A DNA stretch of 42,572 nt from Sphingopyxis sp. (lineage in GTDB: Bacteria; Pseudomonadota; Alphaproteobacteria; Sphingomonadales; Sphingomonadaceae): assembly GCA_030655355.1 (NCBI GenBank), contig JAURVS010000090.1, positions 1 to 42,572 of the forward strand. Reading direction: 5' to 3'. Below the pieces are notes generated by a model that worked only from the letters and a program-made list of their open reading frames with translations, searched no databases and was not told the DNA's origin. Positions 11,344 to 21,201 of the stretch are shown here, in pieces (the first letter of the stretch is position 1; every line of letters starts with the position of its first letter). The position numbers and the translations under genes were made by a program.

Positions 11344-14019
11344 TCAGAATTTGGTGCGGACACCAAAGGAAATGAACCGCCCCAGCGTACCGCCATTCGT
11401 ATAGCCTGTTTGGCCGTCAAAGAAGGGCGGATCCTTGTCGAGCAGATTGTCGACGTTCATCGTCAGCGACGTGTTGGGCAACAGCGCCTTCAGGTCATAG
11501 CTGAAGAACAGGTCGACTGTGTTGAACGACGAAATGCGGTCCTGCGTTGTGGCGACGATCGGGAAACCGCCGCGATGATTGAGCGATGCATGCGCGGTAA
11601 AATCGCCGACGCTGCCCCCCAATCCGGCAACAAAGAAGAAGCGGCCGGTGCCGTTCTTGAGATTGTCGGTCGTCGCCCCGCCCGCAACGGCTTGGGTATC
11701 ACGATTGAGCGTATAGGTCCCGGCGAAGCTGGCGTTGATCGAACCGAAGCCCGTCTGGCGCACATAGGACAGGTCAAAATCGATCCCGTCGGTCTTGACC
11801 CGGCCAAGATTGTTGCGCCGCGCGTCGATGATGACATAGGGCGATGTGCCGACGTAGAGGCTGCCGAGGCTGGGAGCACCGTTGAGCAACAGGCTGCCGA
11901 CCGCCGCCTGCGACTGAGCGAGCGTCGGATTCAGCGTGAAGAACCGCGCGTAATTCTGATCGGTATAAAGCGTCGGCGACAGGAACGGCGCCAGCCCGAT
12001 CGCGTCCTTGAACTTGACGTTCCAATATGTGGCGCTGGCACGAAGACCCGGAGCGAACTCGGGCTTCCAGTCGAAACCCGCCGACCAGGTATCGGCCTTT
12101 TCGGGCTTCAGGTTCGGATTGCCTCCGGCGAGAATGATCGTCGGCCGCAAGAAATTGAGCAGGCTGTCGCCCGGCCGGATGAACGGGCTGTTGAGCAAAA
12201 TCTGCGCGCGCGAATCTGCCGTACTGGTCGTATCGGCAAGGCTGGGAGCGTGGAACGAGGTCCCCCAGTTGCCGCGGATCGTCAGGTCATTGAACGGCTT
12301 GTAGTTGATGCCGATCTTCGGGTTCGTCGTGCCGCCGACGTCATTATAGTCGTCGTGGCGGATCGAGCCCGAGAGCTGCAACCCGCGCAGGCCCGGCGAT
12401 CCGTTGTCAGCACCGACGAGCGGCACCAGCAATTCGCCATACACCGACTTCACCTTGCGCGAGACGTTGGAATTCACTGCATTGGTAAAGACGTTGCGGC
12501 GGTCGAGCGATATGCGCGAGACGAGATCTTCATAATGATATTCTGCACCGACAGCGAGGCGGATGTCGCCGCCGGGAATGGTGACGAGCGATCCGTCGAG
12601 CACGAGCCGCGCTTCGGCCAGTTGCTGCTTGGCTTCACCGAAATTCTCGAAATCCTGAATCAGCGCAAGAACAGCCGGATTGGTCGCCGACGGATTATAC
12701 GGATTAAGCGCAGTCGCAATCGTCATGCCGGCAAGTGCCGCCGTCGCGGCGCTGGCGTTGATCGCGCCTTCCCGAACGAGGTTATAGCTGTGACCATAAT
12801 TGCCCTCGGCGCGCAGATTCCAGCCGCCGCCAAGTTTGAAATCAAAGCTGGGCGTAACGCCCCACGAATCGAAGCGCTGATTGCTCACCAGACTGTCGCC
12901 AAAAACGTCGGCGAACGAGATCGCGATGCTCTGCGCGGGCGCAAAGCTGAGCGGGCGGAAATAGGGATTTAGCGCGGTAATTGTTCCGGTGAAACCGGCC
13001 TGCGCCTGACGGATTTCGGTGTCCCGTCGTGACCAATAGGCGGTGACGTTGAATTCGACATTTTCGCTTAGCTCCTGATTCAGGCCAGCGAACACCGAAT
13101 GCCGCGTTTCGCGCGGATAGATGTCGGCAAAATCGGTCTGGTCGCACTTGTTGACCACTCCGGCAGTAAAGCCCGGCAGCGCATAGCTGATGTTGGGCAG
13201 CAGCGGCGAGATCAGCGAACGCAGATCGGTTACATTACCCGGAGCGCAGGTCGTCTGGCGGAAATCCGTACCGCCGCGCGCCGTGTTGTCGGCCGTCGAA
13301 TAATCGCGGTCGATCCCCTGGATATTGTCGTGCCAGGCATAGGCATAGGATAGGAACAGCGAGCCACTGCCCCAATCCTTGCCTGCGGTCACATTGCCGT
13401 CGAAGCTTTTGTAATTATCGGCGAAGCCATAGCGGGCGTTGGCGCCGATTCCGTTGAAGCTCTTGCGCGTGATGAAGTTGATCACGCCGCCGATGGCGTC
13501 CGATCCGTAGATGGCCGAACCGCCATCTGGCACGATTTCGACGCGCTCGATGACATCAGGCGGAATGATCGAGGGATCGGCCGTGGTCTGCAGAATGCCC
13601 GCCCCGACGAGCCGATGGCCGTTCATCAGGACCAGCGTTGTGGCGCCCCCTGACGAACCGAGATTGCGGATATTCGGACGCACGAGCGGTGCACCAAACT
13701 GCGCCAGACCCGTCGGCTGCGTCATGAAGTTCCCGACTTGCGGAATCGAGGCGAGCAAATCATTGGCGCTTGCCGCGCCGGATACCAGAACATCTTCGCG
13801 AGTGACCCCGACAAGATTGGTGCCCGTCGGCGCAACACCGCGCAGCAACGTGCCTGTCACGACAATATCCGCATCGGATGGCGCATCGGTATCGGCTTCC
13901 TGTGCCGAGGCGCCGCTGGCGCCCAGCAACGCTCCCGCAAACGCCAGCGCCGAGATGCCGCGCCGCCACGTGCTCCGCCGCACAGCAAAATCCAGACCTG
14001 CAGTCGTCATCGCCTTCAT
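11344..14019 (-). CDS. TonB-dependent receptor
   Basis: 891 aa; signal peptide, plug domain (DIVVTGTLLRGV..., GSAIYGSDAIGGVINFITRKSF), C-terminal beta-barrel ending ...GRFISFGVRTKF. Confidence 0.95.
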   Translation of the reverse strand: MKAMTTAGLDFAVRRSTWRRGISALAFAGALLGASGASAQEADTDAPSDADIVVTGTLLRGVAPTGTNLVGVTREDVLVSGAASANDLLASIPQVGNFMTQPTGLAQFGAPLVRPNIRNLGSSGGATTLVLMNGHRLVGAGILQTTADPSIIPPDVIERVEIVPDGGSAIYGSDAIGGVINFITRKSFNGIGANARYGFADNYKSFDGNVTAGKDWGSGSLFLSYAYAWHDNIQGIDRDYSTADNTARGGTDFRQTTCAPGNVTDLRSLISPLLPNISYALPGFTAGVVNKCDQTDFADIYPRETRHSVFAGLNQELSENVEFNVTAYWSRRDTEIRQAQAGFTGTITALNPYFRPLSFAPAQSIAISFADVFGDSLVSNQRFDSWGVTPSFDFKLGGGWNLRAEGNYGHSYNLVREGAINASAATAALAGMTIATALNPYNPSATNPAVLALIQDFENFGEAKQQLAEARLVLDGSLVTIPGGDIRLAVGAEYHYEDLVSRISLDRRNVFTNAVNSNVSRKVKSVYGELLVPLVGADNGSPGLRGLQLSGSIRHDDYNDVGGTTNPKIGINYKPFNDLTIRGNWGTSFHAPSLADTTSTADSRAQILLNSPFIRPGDSLLNFLRPTIILAGGNPNLKPEKADTWSAGFDWKPEFAPGLRASATYWNVKFKDAIGLAPFLSPTLYTDQNYARFFTLNPTLAQSQAAVGSLLLNGAPSLGSLYVGTSPYVIIDARRNNLGRVKTDGIDFDLSYVRQTGFGSINASFAGTYTLNRDTQAVAGGATTDNLKNGTGRFFFVAGLGGSVGDFTAHASLNHRGGFPIVATTQDRISSFNTVDLFFSYDLKALLPNTSLTMNVDNLLDKDPPFFDGQTGYTNGGTLGRFISFGVRTKF

Positions 14020-14159
14020 CGCATCCTCCCATGCCCGCTTAGCGGGCTATTCCCTTTTGGCGGAGGCGCCGCGCGCGGCTGCTTTCTCCCTCCGATGCAA
14101 CGCTTCGCAAGAGCATTTTTGCATCACCGGTCATTATTTGTCTTTAACAATCACGTCAA

Positions 14160-14182
14160 CGATCAAATTCAATCATTTCGAC
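14160..14182. promoter_or_regulatory. candidate operator (cgatcaaattcaatcatttcgac) between the TonB receptor and DeoR genes
   Basis: Contains the 11-mer CGATCAAATTC that also occurs at 18586-18596 in the rhaD/rhaK intergenic region. Confidence 0.4.
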
Positions 14183-14228
14183 AGGAATAGCGCGGCAAGC
14201 CGCGGCTTTGTCCTGAGCGTTGGGAAAT

Positions 14229-15014
14229 TCAGGCGATAACGACGCGGATGCCCGCTGCTTCCATCATGGCGACGTGACGCGGCTCGATCGCAGAGTCGGT
14301 AACCACGACATCGATCTCGTCGAGCGAACATACGACGTTGCCCGATGGCCCCGAAAATTTGGAGCTGTCGACGAGCACGATGATTTCGTCAGCACGCTCA
14401 ATCAATCGCCGTTCGGCCGCGACCAGAATAACGTCGGCCTGCATCAGCCCCGCGGGGCCCATTGAGGCCGCACCCATGAACAGTTTCGGGGCGTGAAAGC
14501 GCGGCATGCCATCATCGCCCGCCGCCGACAAAACGATATTCTGTTCGCGAAACACCTGACCCGACGGCACCAGAATACGCGTCGTTGGCTGCGGCAGCAG
14601 CGCGCTGACAATATGAAGTGAGTTGGTCAAGACCTGCAGCGCCAAGCCTTCGAGATGCGGACACATTTGCAACGTCGTCGAGCCGCCGTCGATCATAACG
14701 CCTTCACCCGCAACGCAGAATCCGGCTGCGGCGCGCCCGATCGCTTCTTTAGCGCTGCGATTGCGGCCGATATTCTCGTGGAAGGGAATGCCCGACAATC
14801 CGTCCTCGGGCGTTCCGGGCGCGCTGCCCGCCGATCCGGCGCGCTTCGCTCCCCCGCGAACGCGCGTAATGACCCCCTCTTCCTCCAGCCGATCGAGATC
14901 GCGGCGGATCGTCGCCGGCGACGCTGCAACACGGCTTTCAAGATCGCGGAACGAGACAAACCCGGTCTCCGCGAGGCTGTCCAGAATCATTCTTTCGCGT
15001 TCGGCTGCGTGCAT
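14229..15014 (-). CDS. DeoR/GlpR family transcriptional regulator, probably of the rhamnose regulon
   Basis: MHAAERERMILDSLAETGFVSFRDLESRVAASPATIRRDLDRLEEEGVITRVRGGAK HTH, plus the DeoR C-terminal sensor domain (MIDGGSTTLQMCPHL). The ORF extends to 15059, but the Met at 15014 is the more typical start. Confidence 0.9.
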   Translation of the reverse strand: MHAAERERMILDSLAETGFVSFRDLESRVAASPATIRRDLDRLEEEGVITRVRGGAKRAGSAGSAPGTPEDGLSGIPFHENIGRNRSAKEAIGRAAAGFCVAGEGVMIDGGSTTLQMCPHLEGLALQVLTNSLHIVSALLPQPTTRILVPSGQVFREQNIVLSAAGDDGMPRFHAPKLFMGAASMGPAGLMQADVILVAAERRLIERADEIIVLVDSSKFSGPSGNVVCSLDEIDVVVTDSAIEPRHVAMMEAAGIRVVIA

Positions 15015-15074
15015 CGGTGTCCCTGTCTGATCAGGCCTATTTGACGGGAGCTGCACCAAGTTGCAATCGATTGA

Positions 15075-16370
15075 TTAGACGATCCCCGCCGTTGTCCCGG
15101 CAGCGTTGCGCTCCAGCGCCATGCGATCGCGCCAGCCGCTAGACCGAGCAGCCGCGAGCGCCTCGATCGCCCCGCCCGCATCGGCGCGCGCCGCCGCAAG
15201 GATGGGCGTCACGTCAGTGCGATACGCAGCGCGCAGCGCCTGAAACGCCATCATCGTGTCGTTCGCCTCTTGCGCCGCGAGCAACGCCTCGCGGTCAACG
15301 AGCAGCGCCTTTGCATAGGCCGCGACGATCGCCTCGGCCGATGACAGCATCGATTCGATCGGGTCGGTCACATTGTGCGACTGATCGATCATATAGGCAG
15401 GACGGAAATCGCCGCGCGGGTTCATCTCGGCTTCGATCAACTCGTTGAAAACGAGGAACAGTTGGTGCGGATTGATCGAGCCCGAATCGAGATCGTCATC
15501 GCCATATTTGCTGTCGTTGAAGTGGAATCCGCCCAATTTATCAAAGCGATGGAGCCGCGCGACGATCTGTTCGATATTCACATTCGGCGCGTGATGCCCG
15601 AGGTCGACGAGGCATTTCGCCTTGTCGCCCAGCTCCTGCGCGACGAGGATCGAGCTGCCCCAATCGGAAATTACGGTCGAATAAAAGGCGGGCTCGAACA
15701 TCTTGTGCTCGATCAGCATCCGCCAGTCGGCTGGCAGGGCGGCATAGACCTCCGAAGCGGCGTCGAGATAACGATCGAGCGAGCGGCCGAGGTCCTGTTG
15801 TCCGGGAAAATTCGTGCCATCTCCCACCCACACAGTGAGATCGTTGACGCCAAGTTGTTTCCCGATCCCGATGCACTCGATGTTATGCGCCACCGCTTGC
15901 TCACGCACATCGGCACGGGTCGAGGAAAGCGAGCCCGTGGCGTAGCTTACCGCCTGCCCGGGCTGATCCTGGAAGGTGTTGCTGTTCACTGCGTCGAAGC
16001 CAAGTCCAAGCGCGGCAGCCTCTTCGCGCAAACCACGATAATCGCTAACCTTGTCCCACGGGAAATGCGGGCTGACCCGCGGGGTCGCGCGGCCAAGTTG
16101 CTGAATGACTGCGCAATCCTCGAGCTTTTCATGAATGTTGGTCGGCTCGCCGGCGATCGGGAATTTGGCGAAGCGCGTTCCCCCGCGACCAGCGCCCCAA
16201 CTTGGCACCGCAACCGAAAATCCCGCGACCTTCGCCTTCACGGCCCCGATATCGATCCCGCGGCGGCCAAGCTGGCGGCCGAGGCTGTCGTAATCATCAT
16301 CAAGCGCGTCGCGAAGTCCGGCGTTCAGCCGCTCAATGTCGTCCTGTGCGAGCGGCAAGTCGCCAGCCAT
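15075..16370 (-). CDS. rhaI: L-rhamnose isomerase (RhaI-type)
   Basis: Start at MAGDLPLAQDDIERLNAGL; sugar-isomerase TIM barrel with LTVWVGDGTNFPGQQDLGRSLDRYLDA, MLIEHKMFEPAFYSTVISDWGSS, GHHAPNVNIEQIVARL, GGFHFNDSKYGDDDLDSGSINP. Confidence 0.93.
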   Translation of the reverse strand: MAGDLPLAQDDIERLNAGLRDALDDDYDSLGRQLGRRGIDIGAVKAKVAGFSVAVPSWGAGRGGTRFAKFPIAGEPTNIHEKLEDCAVIQQLGRATPRVSPHFPWDKVSDYRGLREEAAALGLGFDAVNSNTFQDQPGQAVSYATGSLSSTRADVREQAVAHNIECIGIGKQLGVNDLTVWVGDGTNFPGQQDLGRSLDRYLDAASEVYAALPADWRMLIEHKMFEPAFYSTVISDWGSSILVAQELGDKAKCLVDLGHHAPNVNIEQIVARLHRFDKLGGFHFNDSKYGDDDLDSGSINPHQLFLVFNELIEAEMNPRGDFRPAYMIDQSHNVTDPIESMLSSAEAIVAAYAKALLVDREALLAAQEANDTMMAFQALRAAYRTDVTPILAAARADAGGAIEALAAARSSGWRDRMALERNAAGTTAGIV

Positions 16371-16392
16371 AACTTTCTCCCGAACCTTTAGC

Positions 16393-18504
16393 TTATCGTG
16401 TGAATGCCTGCGCATTGCCCGCGTCGACGTTGATCATGTTTCCGGTCGACTTTGCCGACATATCGCCGGCGAGGAAATAGACCGCTTCGGCGACATCTTC
16501 GGGCAACACGTCGCGCTTGAGCATCGAGCGGTTGCGATAATGTTCCTCAAGCTCGCTGCCCGAATCGATGCCATGCGCGCCCGCGCGTTCGCGGCGCCAG
16601 TCGCCATCCCATATACGCGATCCCTTGATCACCGCATCGGGATTGACCGTGTTGACGCGGATACCAAAGGGGGCGCCCTCGAGCGCGAGGCAGCGGGCGA
16701 GATGCAGCGCCGCCGCTTTCGCAGAGGCGTAAGCCGACGCGTTGGTCGCCGCAGCAATGCCGTTCTTCGACCCGATGAAGATGATCGAGCCGCCGTCCTG
16801 CGCCTTCATCAAGGGAAAGGCGGCGCGCGCGGTCAGGAAATAGCCCTGCGCGAGGACATCGTAATTGCGCTGCCAAAGGTCGAGCGTCGTCTCCTCGATG
16901 GGTGCAGAGGAGGCGATGCCTGCATTGGCGACGAGAATATCGAGCCCGCCAAATTCGCGCGCGCAGGCCGCAAAGGCTGCGGCAACCTGCGCCTCGTCGG
17001 TGACGTCGCAGACGGTGGAGCGGATCCGGTCCCGACCGAAGCGGCCTTCGAGTTCCTGCGCTGCCTTCGACAGCGCAACCGCGTCGCGATCGACAAGCAT
17101 CACGCACGCATCGTCGGCTGCGAGCCGCTCGGCGGTTGCGGAACCGATCCCGCCTGCCCCGCCGGTAACCAGCGCAACGCGGCCAGCAAGCGGCTTCGGC
17201 TTTGGCATGCGCTGAAGCTTCGCTTCCTCGAGCAGCCAATATTCGATGTCGAACGCTTCCTGCTCATCGAGCCCGACATAGGAACCGATCGCCTCCGCCC
17301 CACGCATCACATTGATCGCGTTGGCATAGAATTCGCCCGCGAGCCGCGCTGTCGTCTTGTCGCCGGCAAAGGTCATGCGACCGATGCCCGGGACGAGCAC
17401 CACGACCGGGTTCGGGTCACGCATCGCGGGCGAGTTCGGCCGCGCGCAGCGCTGATAATAGGCCGCATAATCGGCGCGATAGGCCTCGATCCGCTCGGCC
17501 AGATAGGCGCCGTCGTCGAGCCGCGCCGGATCCAGCACCAAAGGAGCGATTTTGGTGCGCAAAAAATGGTCAGGGCACGACGTGCCGATTGCGGCAAGCT
17601 TGGCGAAATCGCGACTGCCAGTGAATTCGAGGGTCTCGGCATCGTCGGCAAAATGGCCGACGCGCCGCCCGCCCATCAAACCGCGCAACAATGGCATCAG
17701 CTTCGCGCCCACCGACGCACGTTCAGAGCGCGGCCGCTCCGCAAGGATTTCACCGCCGAAGGCCGGCTGCTTCGCCAACTTCGCATTCAGATAGTTCGCC
17801 GCGTCCGCGATCAAGGCAATCGTATTGTCGTAACAATTCTTCGCGCTGTCGCTCCAGCAAATGATCCCATGGCCAGCGAGCATAACTCCGCGCAGTCCCG
17901 GATTGGCCGCAACATAATCGCGCAGCTTCAGACCGAGGTCAAAGCCCGGGCGCTGCCAAGGCAACCAGCCCACCGCTCCGCCCCAAATCGCCCGCGTTAC
18001 GGCCTCGCCTTCGCTTGACGCCGCAAGCGCAATGATCGCATCGGGGTGGACATGGTCGACATGCGCAAAGGGCAGATATGAATGGAGCGGCGTGTCGATC
18101 GATGCCGCGCGCGGATTGAGCGCAAAGGTGCAGTGCGGCAAATAGCCGACCATCTCATCCTCATGCGTCAACCCACGATAGAGCGTTTCGAGCCCGAGCA
18201 ATTTGCCCTGATACAGCGTCGAAAAACCGTCGAGGGTCATCGATCCGATATCACCGCCGGATCCCTTCACCCAAAGGACGGAAACGCTTTCACCGGTTAG
18301 CGGGTCGCGCGCTTCAAGCTTTGCAGAGGTATTGCCGCCGCCGAAATTTGTGACGGTCAGGTCCGATCCGAGACGGTTAGAGCGGTACAGGAGCAGATCT
18401 TCGGGCGACTTCCCTCGCGCATCTTCATCGGACCAGCGATTCGCCGGGACGGCGAAAAGCAATGCCGCGGCGCTTGATTCAGGTGTTGCGTCCAGAAGGT
18501 CGGT
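16393..18504 (-). CDS. rhaD: bifunctional rhamnulose-1-phosphate aldolase / short-chain dehydrogenase
   Basis: N-terminal class II aldolase (NTSAKLE...VLWVKGSGGDIG, PFAHVDHVHPDAII metal ligands) fused to a C-terminal SDR (VALVTGGAGGIGSATAERLAADD, YASAK active site). Confidence 0.93.
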   Translation of the reverse strand, partial: TDLLDATPESSAAALLFAVPANRWSDEDARGKSPEDLLLYRSNRLGSDLTVTNFGGGNTSAKLEARDPLTGESVSVLWVKGSGGDIGSMTLDGFSTLYQGKLLGLETLYRGLTHEDEMVGYLPHCTFALNPRAASIDTPLHSYLPFAHVDHVHPDAIIALAASSEGEAVTRAIWGGAVGWLPWQRPGFDLGLKLRDYVAANPGLRGVMLAGHGIICWSDSAKNCYDNTIALIADAANYLNAKLAKQPAFGGEILAERPRSERASVGAKLMPLLRGLMGGRRVGHFADDAETLEFTGSRDFAKLAAIGTSCPDHFLRTKIAPLVLDPARLDDGAYLAERIEAYRADYAAYYQRCARPNSPAMRDPNPVVVLVPGIGRMTFAGDKTTARLAGEFYANAINVMRGAEAIGSYVGLDEQEAFDIEYWLLEEAKLQRMPKPKPLAGRVALVTGGAGGIGSATAERLAADDACVMLVDRDAVALSKAAQELEGRFGRDRIRSTVCDVTDEAQVAAAFAACAREFGGLDILVANAGIASSAPIEETTLDLWQRNYDVLAQGYFLTARAAFPLMKAQDGGSIIFIGSKNGIAAATNASAYASAKAAALHLARCLALEGAPFGIRVNTVNPDAVIKGSRIWDGDWRRERAGAHGIDSGSELEEHYRNRSMLKRDVLPEDVAEAVYFLAGDMSAKSTGNMINVDAGNAQAFTR

Positions 18505-18571
18505 CATGAAGGAAACTCGTTGTTTCAACTATGACGCGACATGTATCGAAATCGCTGGCGTACTGCAATCA

Positions 18572-18600
18572 GTTTCGATAAAGTTCGATCAAATTCGGTC
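18572..18600. promoter_or_regulatory. candidate operator with three TTCGRT-like units at about 11-bp spacing in the divergent rhaD/rhaK promoter region
   Basis: gTTTCGATaaagTTCGATcaaaTTCGGTc read directly; includes CGATCAAATTC, shared with 14160-14170. Confidence 0.4.
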
Positions 18601-18623
18601 GTAACGAAGCAAGAGGGAGAGGG

Positions 18624-20042
18624 ATGAAGGGCCGCGCAACCATAGTCCTCGATATCGGGAAAACCTTGGCCAAGCTAAGCCTGTGGTCCCCCGACGGCGT
18701 GCTGATCGAACGGCGTGTGCGGCCTAATGCACGCGTCGTGACCGCCAGCTATGCCGCGCTCGACGCCGCCGGAATCGAGGCCTGGGCCGCCGAGACGCTG
18801 CGCGACTTTGCCGGGCTCGCCGACGTCGGCGCAATCGTACCGGTTGGACACGGCGCTGCGGCCGCGATCATTCGCAGCGATCGTCTCGCGTGTCCGCCGC
18901 TCGATTACGAGGATGCGATCCCGACGAATCTGCGCTCGGCCTATGATGCGCAGCGCGACACCTTCGCGGAGACTGGGTCGCCGCCGCTCCCCCACGGGCT
19001 CAATCTTGGAGCGCAGATATTTCGCCTGGAAGCACTCGACCCCGATCTGGCGCACGGCACGCAAATTCTCCCTTGGGCGCAATATTGGAGCTGGCTGTTG
19101 AGCGGCGTCGCGGCGTCTGAAGTGACGAGCCTGGGCTGTCACACGGATCTCTGGAATCCATTGACGGCATCGCCTTCGAAGCTTGCCGAGCGGCGCGGCT
19201 GGGCGAGCCGCCTTGCGCCGCTGCGGGGTGCGGGCGACATACTCGGGACGCTGACGCCCGCGTGGGTCGCGCGGACGGGTCTTGCGGCGGATACCGAGAT
19301 ATATTGCGGGCTCCACGATTCGAACGCGGCGCTGCTGGCTGCGCGCGGCTTTACCGAGATCGCCGAAACCGAATCGACTATATTGTCGACCGGCACCTGG
19401 TTCGTGGCGATGCGTTCGCCGAAGGATGCCGCATCGCTCGATATCGGCCACCTCGACGAGGATCGCGATTGCCTGATCAATGTCGACGCGTTCGGCAAAC
19501 CGATTCCCTCGGCGCGCTTCATGGGCGGCCGCGAGATCGAGACGCTGATCGGCCTCGACACGCGCCAGATCGATCTGTCGTTCGACCAGCCCGCGCTGCT
19601 CGCAGCGCTGCCCGACGTGTTGGCCAGCGGGGCTATGGTGCTGCCGAGCTTCGCGCCGGGGTTCGGCCCCTTTCCCGACGCCAGCGGTCGGTGGATCGCC
19701 AGACCCGACGATCATGCCGCACGCCGCGCAGCAGTGTCACTCTACGCCGCGTTTGTCGCCGACGCGTCACTTCGCCTGATCGGAACGAAAGAGCGGTTAT
19801 TGATCGAGGGGCGCTTCGCCGAGGGACAGGTTTTCGTCCGCGCGCTCGCCGCGCTTCGCCCCGATCTTCGTATCTATATCGGCAAGGCGCACAACGACGT
19901 GTCCTATGGCGCGCTCCGTCTGCTCGACGCCGCCCTGCCCCCTGCGCAGCCGCTCGACCTTGTTGCGCCGCTCGACCTTGATATTTCATCCTATCACGAC
20001 CGGTGGCGACACGAAATTGCGCGGAAGGAGAACGCCGCGTGA
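18624..20042 (+). CDS. rhaK: FGGY-family carbohydrate kinase, probable rhamnulokinase
   Basis: 472 aa; [15 protein letters not shown] phosphate-binding motif, [26 protein letters not shown]; position in the rhamnose cluster. Confidence 0.85.
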   Translation: MKGRATIVLDIGKTLAKLSLWSPDGVLIERRVRPNARVVTASYAALDAAGIEAWAAETLRDFAGLADVGAIVPVGHGAAAAIIRSDRLACPPLDYEDAIPTNLRSAYDAQRDTFAETGSPPLPHGLNLGAQIFRLEALDPDLAHGTQILPWAQYWSWLLSGVAASEVTSLGCHTDLWNPLTASPSKLAERRGWASRLAPLRGAGDILGTLTPAWVARTGLAADTEIYCGLHDSNAALLAARGFTEIAETESTILSTGTWFVAMRSPKDAASLDIGHLDEDRDCLINVDAFGKPIPSARFMGGREIETLIGLDTRQIDLSFDQPALLAALPDVLASGAMVLPSFAPGFGPFPDASGRWIARPDDHAARRAAVSLYAAFVADASLRLIGTKERLLIEGRFAEGQVFVRALAALRPDLRIYIGKAHNDVSYGALRLLDAALPPAQPLDLVAPLDLDISSYHDRWRHEIARKENAA

Positions 20043-21181
20043 AGCCGGCATCGATCGGCGACTATCGCGAAGCAGCGCGACGCCGCCTTCCCCATTTTCT
20101 GTTCGAATATTTCGACGGCGGCTCATACGCCGAACGCACGCTACGCGCCAATATCGAGGATCTACAGGATATTTCGCTGCGTCAGCGCGTCCTGAACAAT
20201 GTGTCGGCGATCGATCTTTCGACCAAGCTGCTGGGCCAGGATATGGCGATGCCCGTTGCGCTCGGCCCGATCGGGCTTGCCGGAATGGCGGCGCGGCGCG
20301 GTGAGGTTCAGGCAGCGCGCGCCGCGGCAGAAAAGGGCGTTCCCTTCACGCTTTCGACTGTTTCAGCCTGCTCGCTGGCGGAGGTCGCGCAAGCATCTTC
20401 GACGCCTTTCTGGTTCCAGCTTTATATGGTCCGCGACCGCGGTTTCCTGCGCGCGCTGCTCGACGAAGCGCGCGCCGCCCGGTGCCCGGTGCTTGTTTTC
20501 ACCGTCGACATGCCGCTCCCTGGCGCGCGCTATCGCGACGTGCGGTCGGGCCTTTCGGGTGCGGCCAATTTGCGCGGGAAGGCGCGCCGCGTCGGACAGG
20601 CGATGCGTCGGCCCGGCTGGGCATGGGATGTCGGTGTAAATGGCCGCCCGCATCAGCTCGGCAATGTCGCCCCGTTGCTTGGACCCAAATCGGGGCTCGA
20701 AGACTTCCTCGGCTGGATGAAGGATAATTTCGACGCGAGCGTGACGTGGGCCGACCTCGATTTCATTCGCGCGCACTGGAACGGGCCCATCGTCATCAAG
20801 GGCATATTGGATGCCGATGACGCACGCCGCGCCGTTGAAGCTGGCGTCGACGGCATCATCGTGTCGAACCATGGCGGGCGGCAACTCGACGGCGTGCCTT
20901 CGGTTGCACGCGCGCTGCCGCGCATCGCCGACGCCGTCGGCGATCGGCTGACGTTGTTCGCCGATGGCGGCATACGGTCGGGGCTCGATGTAGTGCGAAT
21001 GCTCGCACTTGGTGCGCAAGGCGTGATGCTCGGCCGCGCGTGGGCCTTCGCGCTCGCGGCAGCAGGCGAAGCCGGCGTGCGGCATGTGCTGGATCTTATC
21101 GAAGCCGAAATGCGCGTCGCCATGGCGCTCACGGGCGCAACAAACATTAGCGGAATAGGCCCGGAAACACTGGCCGCCTGA
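20039..21181 (+). CDS. lldD: FMN-dependent L-lactate dehydrogenase / alpha-hydroxy-acid oxidase
   Basis: GTG start at 20039 overlaps the kinase stop (GTGA). [83 protein letters not shown]. Confidence 0.93.
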   Translation: MKPASIGDYREAARRRLPHFLFEYFDGGSYAERTLRANIEDLQDISLRQRVLNNVSAIDLSTKLLGQDMAMPVALGPIGLAGMAARRGEVQAARAAAEKGVPFTLSTVSACSLAEVAQASSTPFWFQLYMVRDRGFLRALLDEARAARCPVLVFTVDMPLPGARYRDVRSGLSGAANLRGKARRVGQAMRRPGWAWDVGVNGRPHQLGNVAPLLGPKSGLEDFLGWMKDNFDASVTWADLDFIRAHWNGPIVIKGILDADDARRAVEAGVDGIIVSNHGGRQLDGVPSVARALPRIADAVGDRLTLFADGGIRSGLDVVRMLALGAQGVMLGRAWAFALAAAGEAGVRHVLDLIEAEMRVAMALTGATNISGIGPETLAA

Positions 21182-21201
21182 TACGGACGAGAGGAAAGAA
21201 T

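Noticed and set aside
16336-18018. 560-aa plus-strand ORF opposite the aldolase/SDR gene
   Set aside because: Antisense to strong aldolase/SDR motifs; no coherent protein features.
18675-19715. 346-aa minus-strand ORF opposite the FGGY kinase
   Set aside because: Arg-rich mirror ORF with no recognisable domain.
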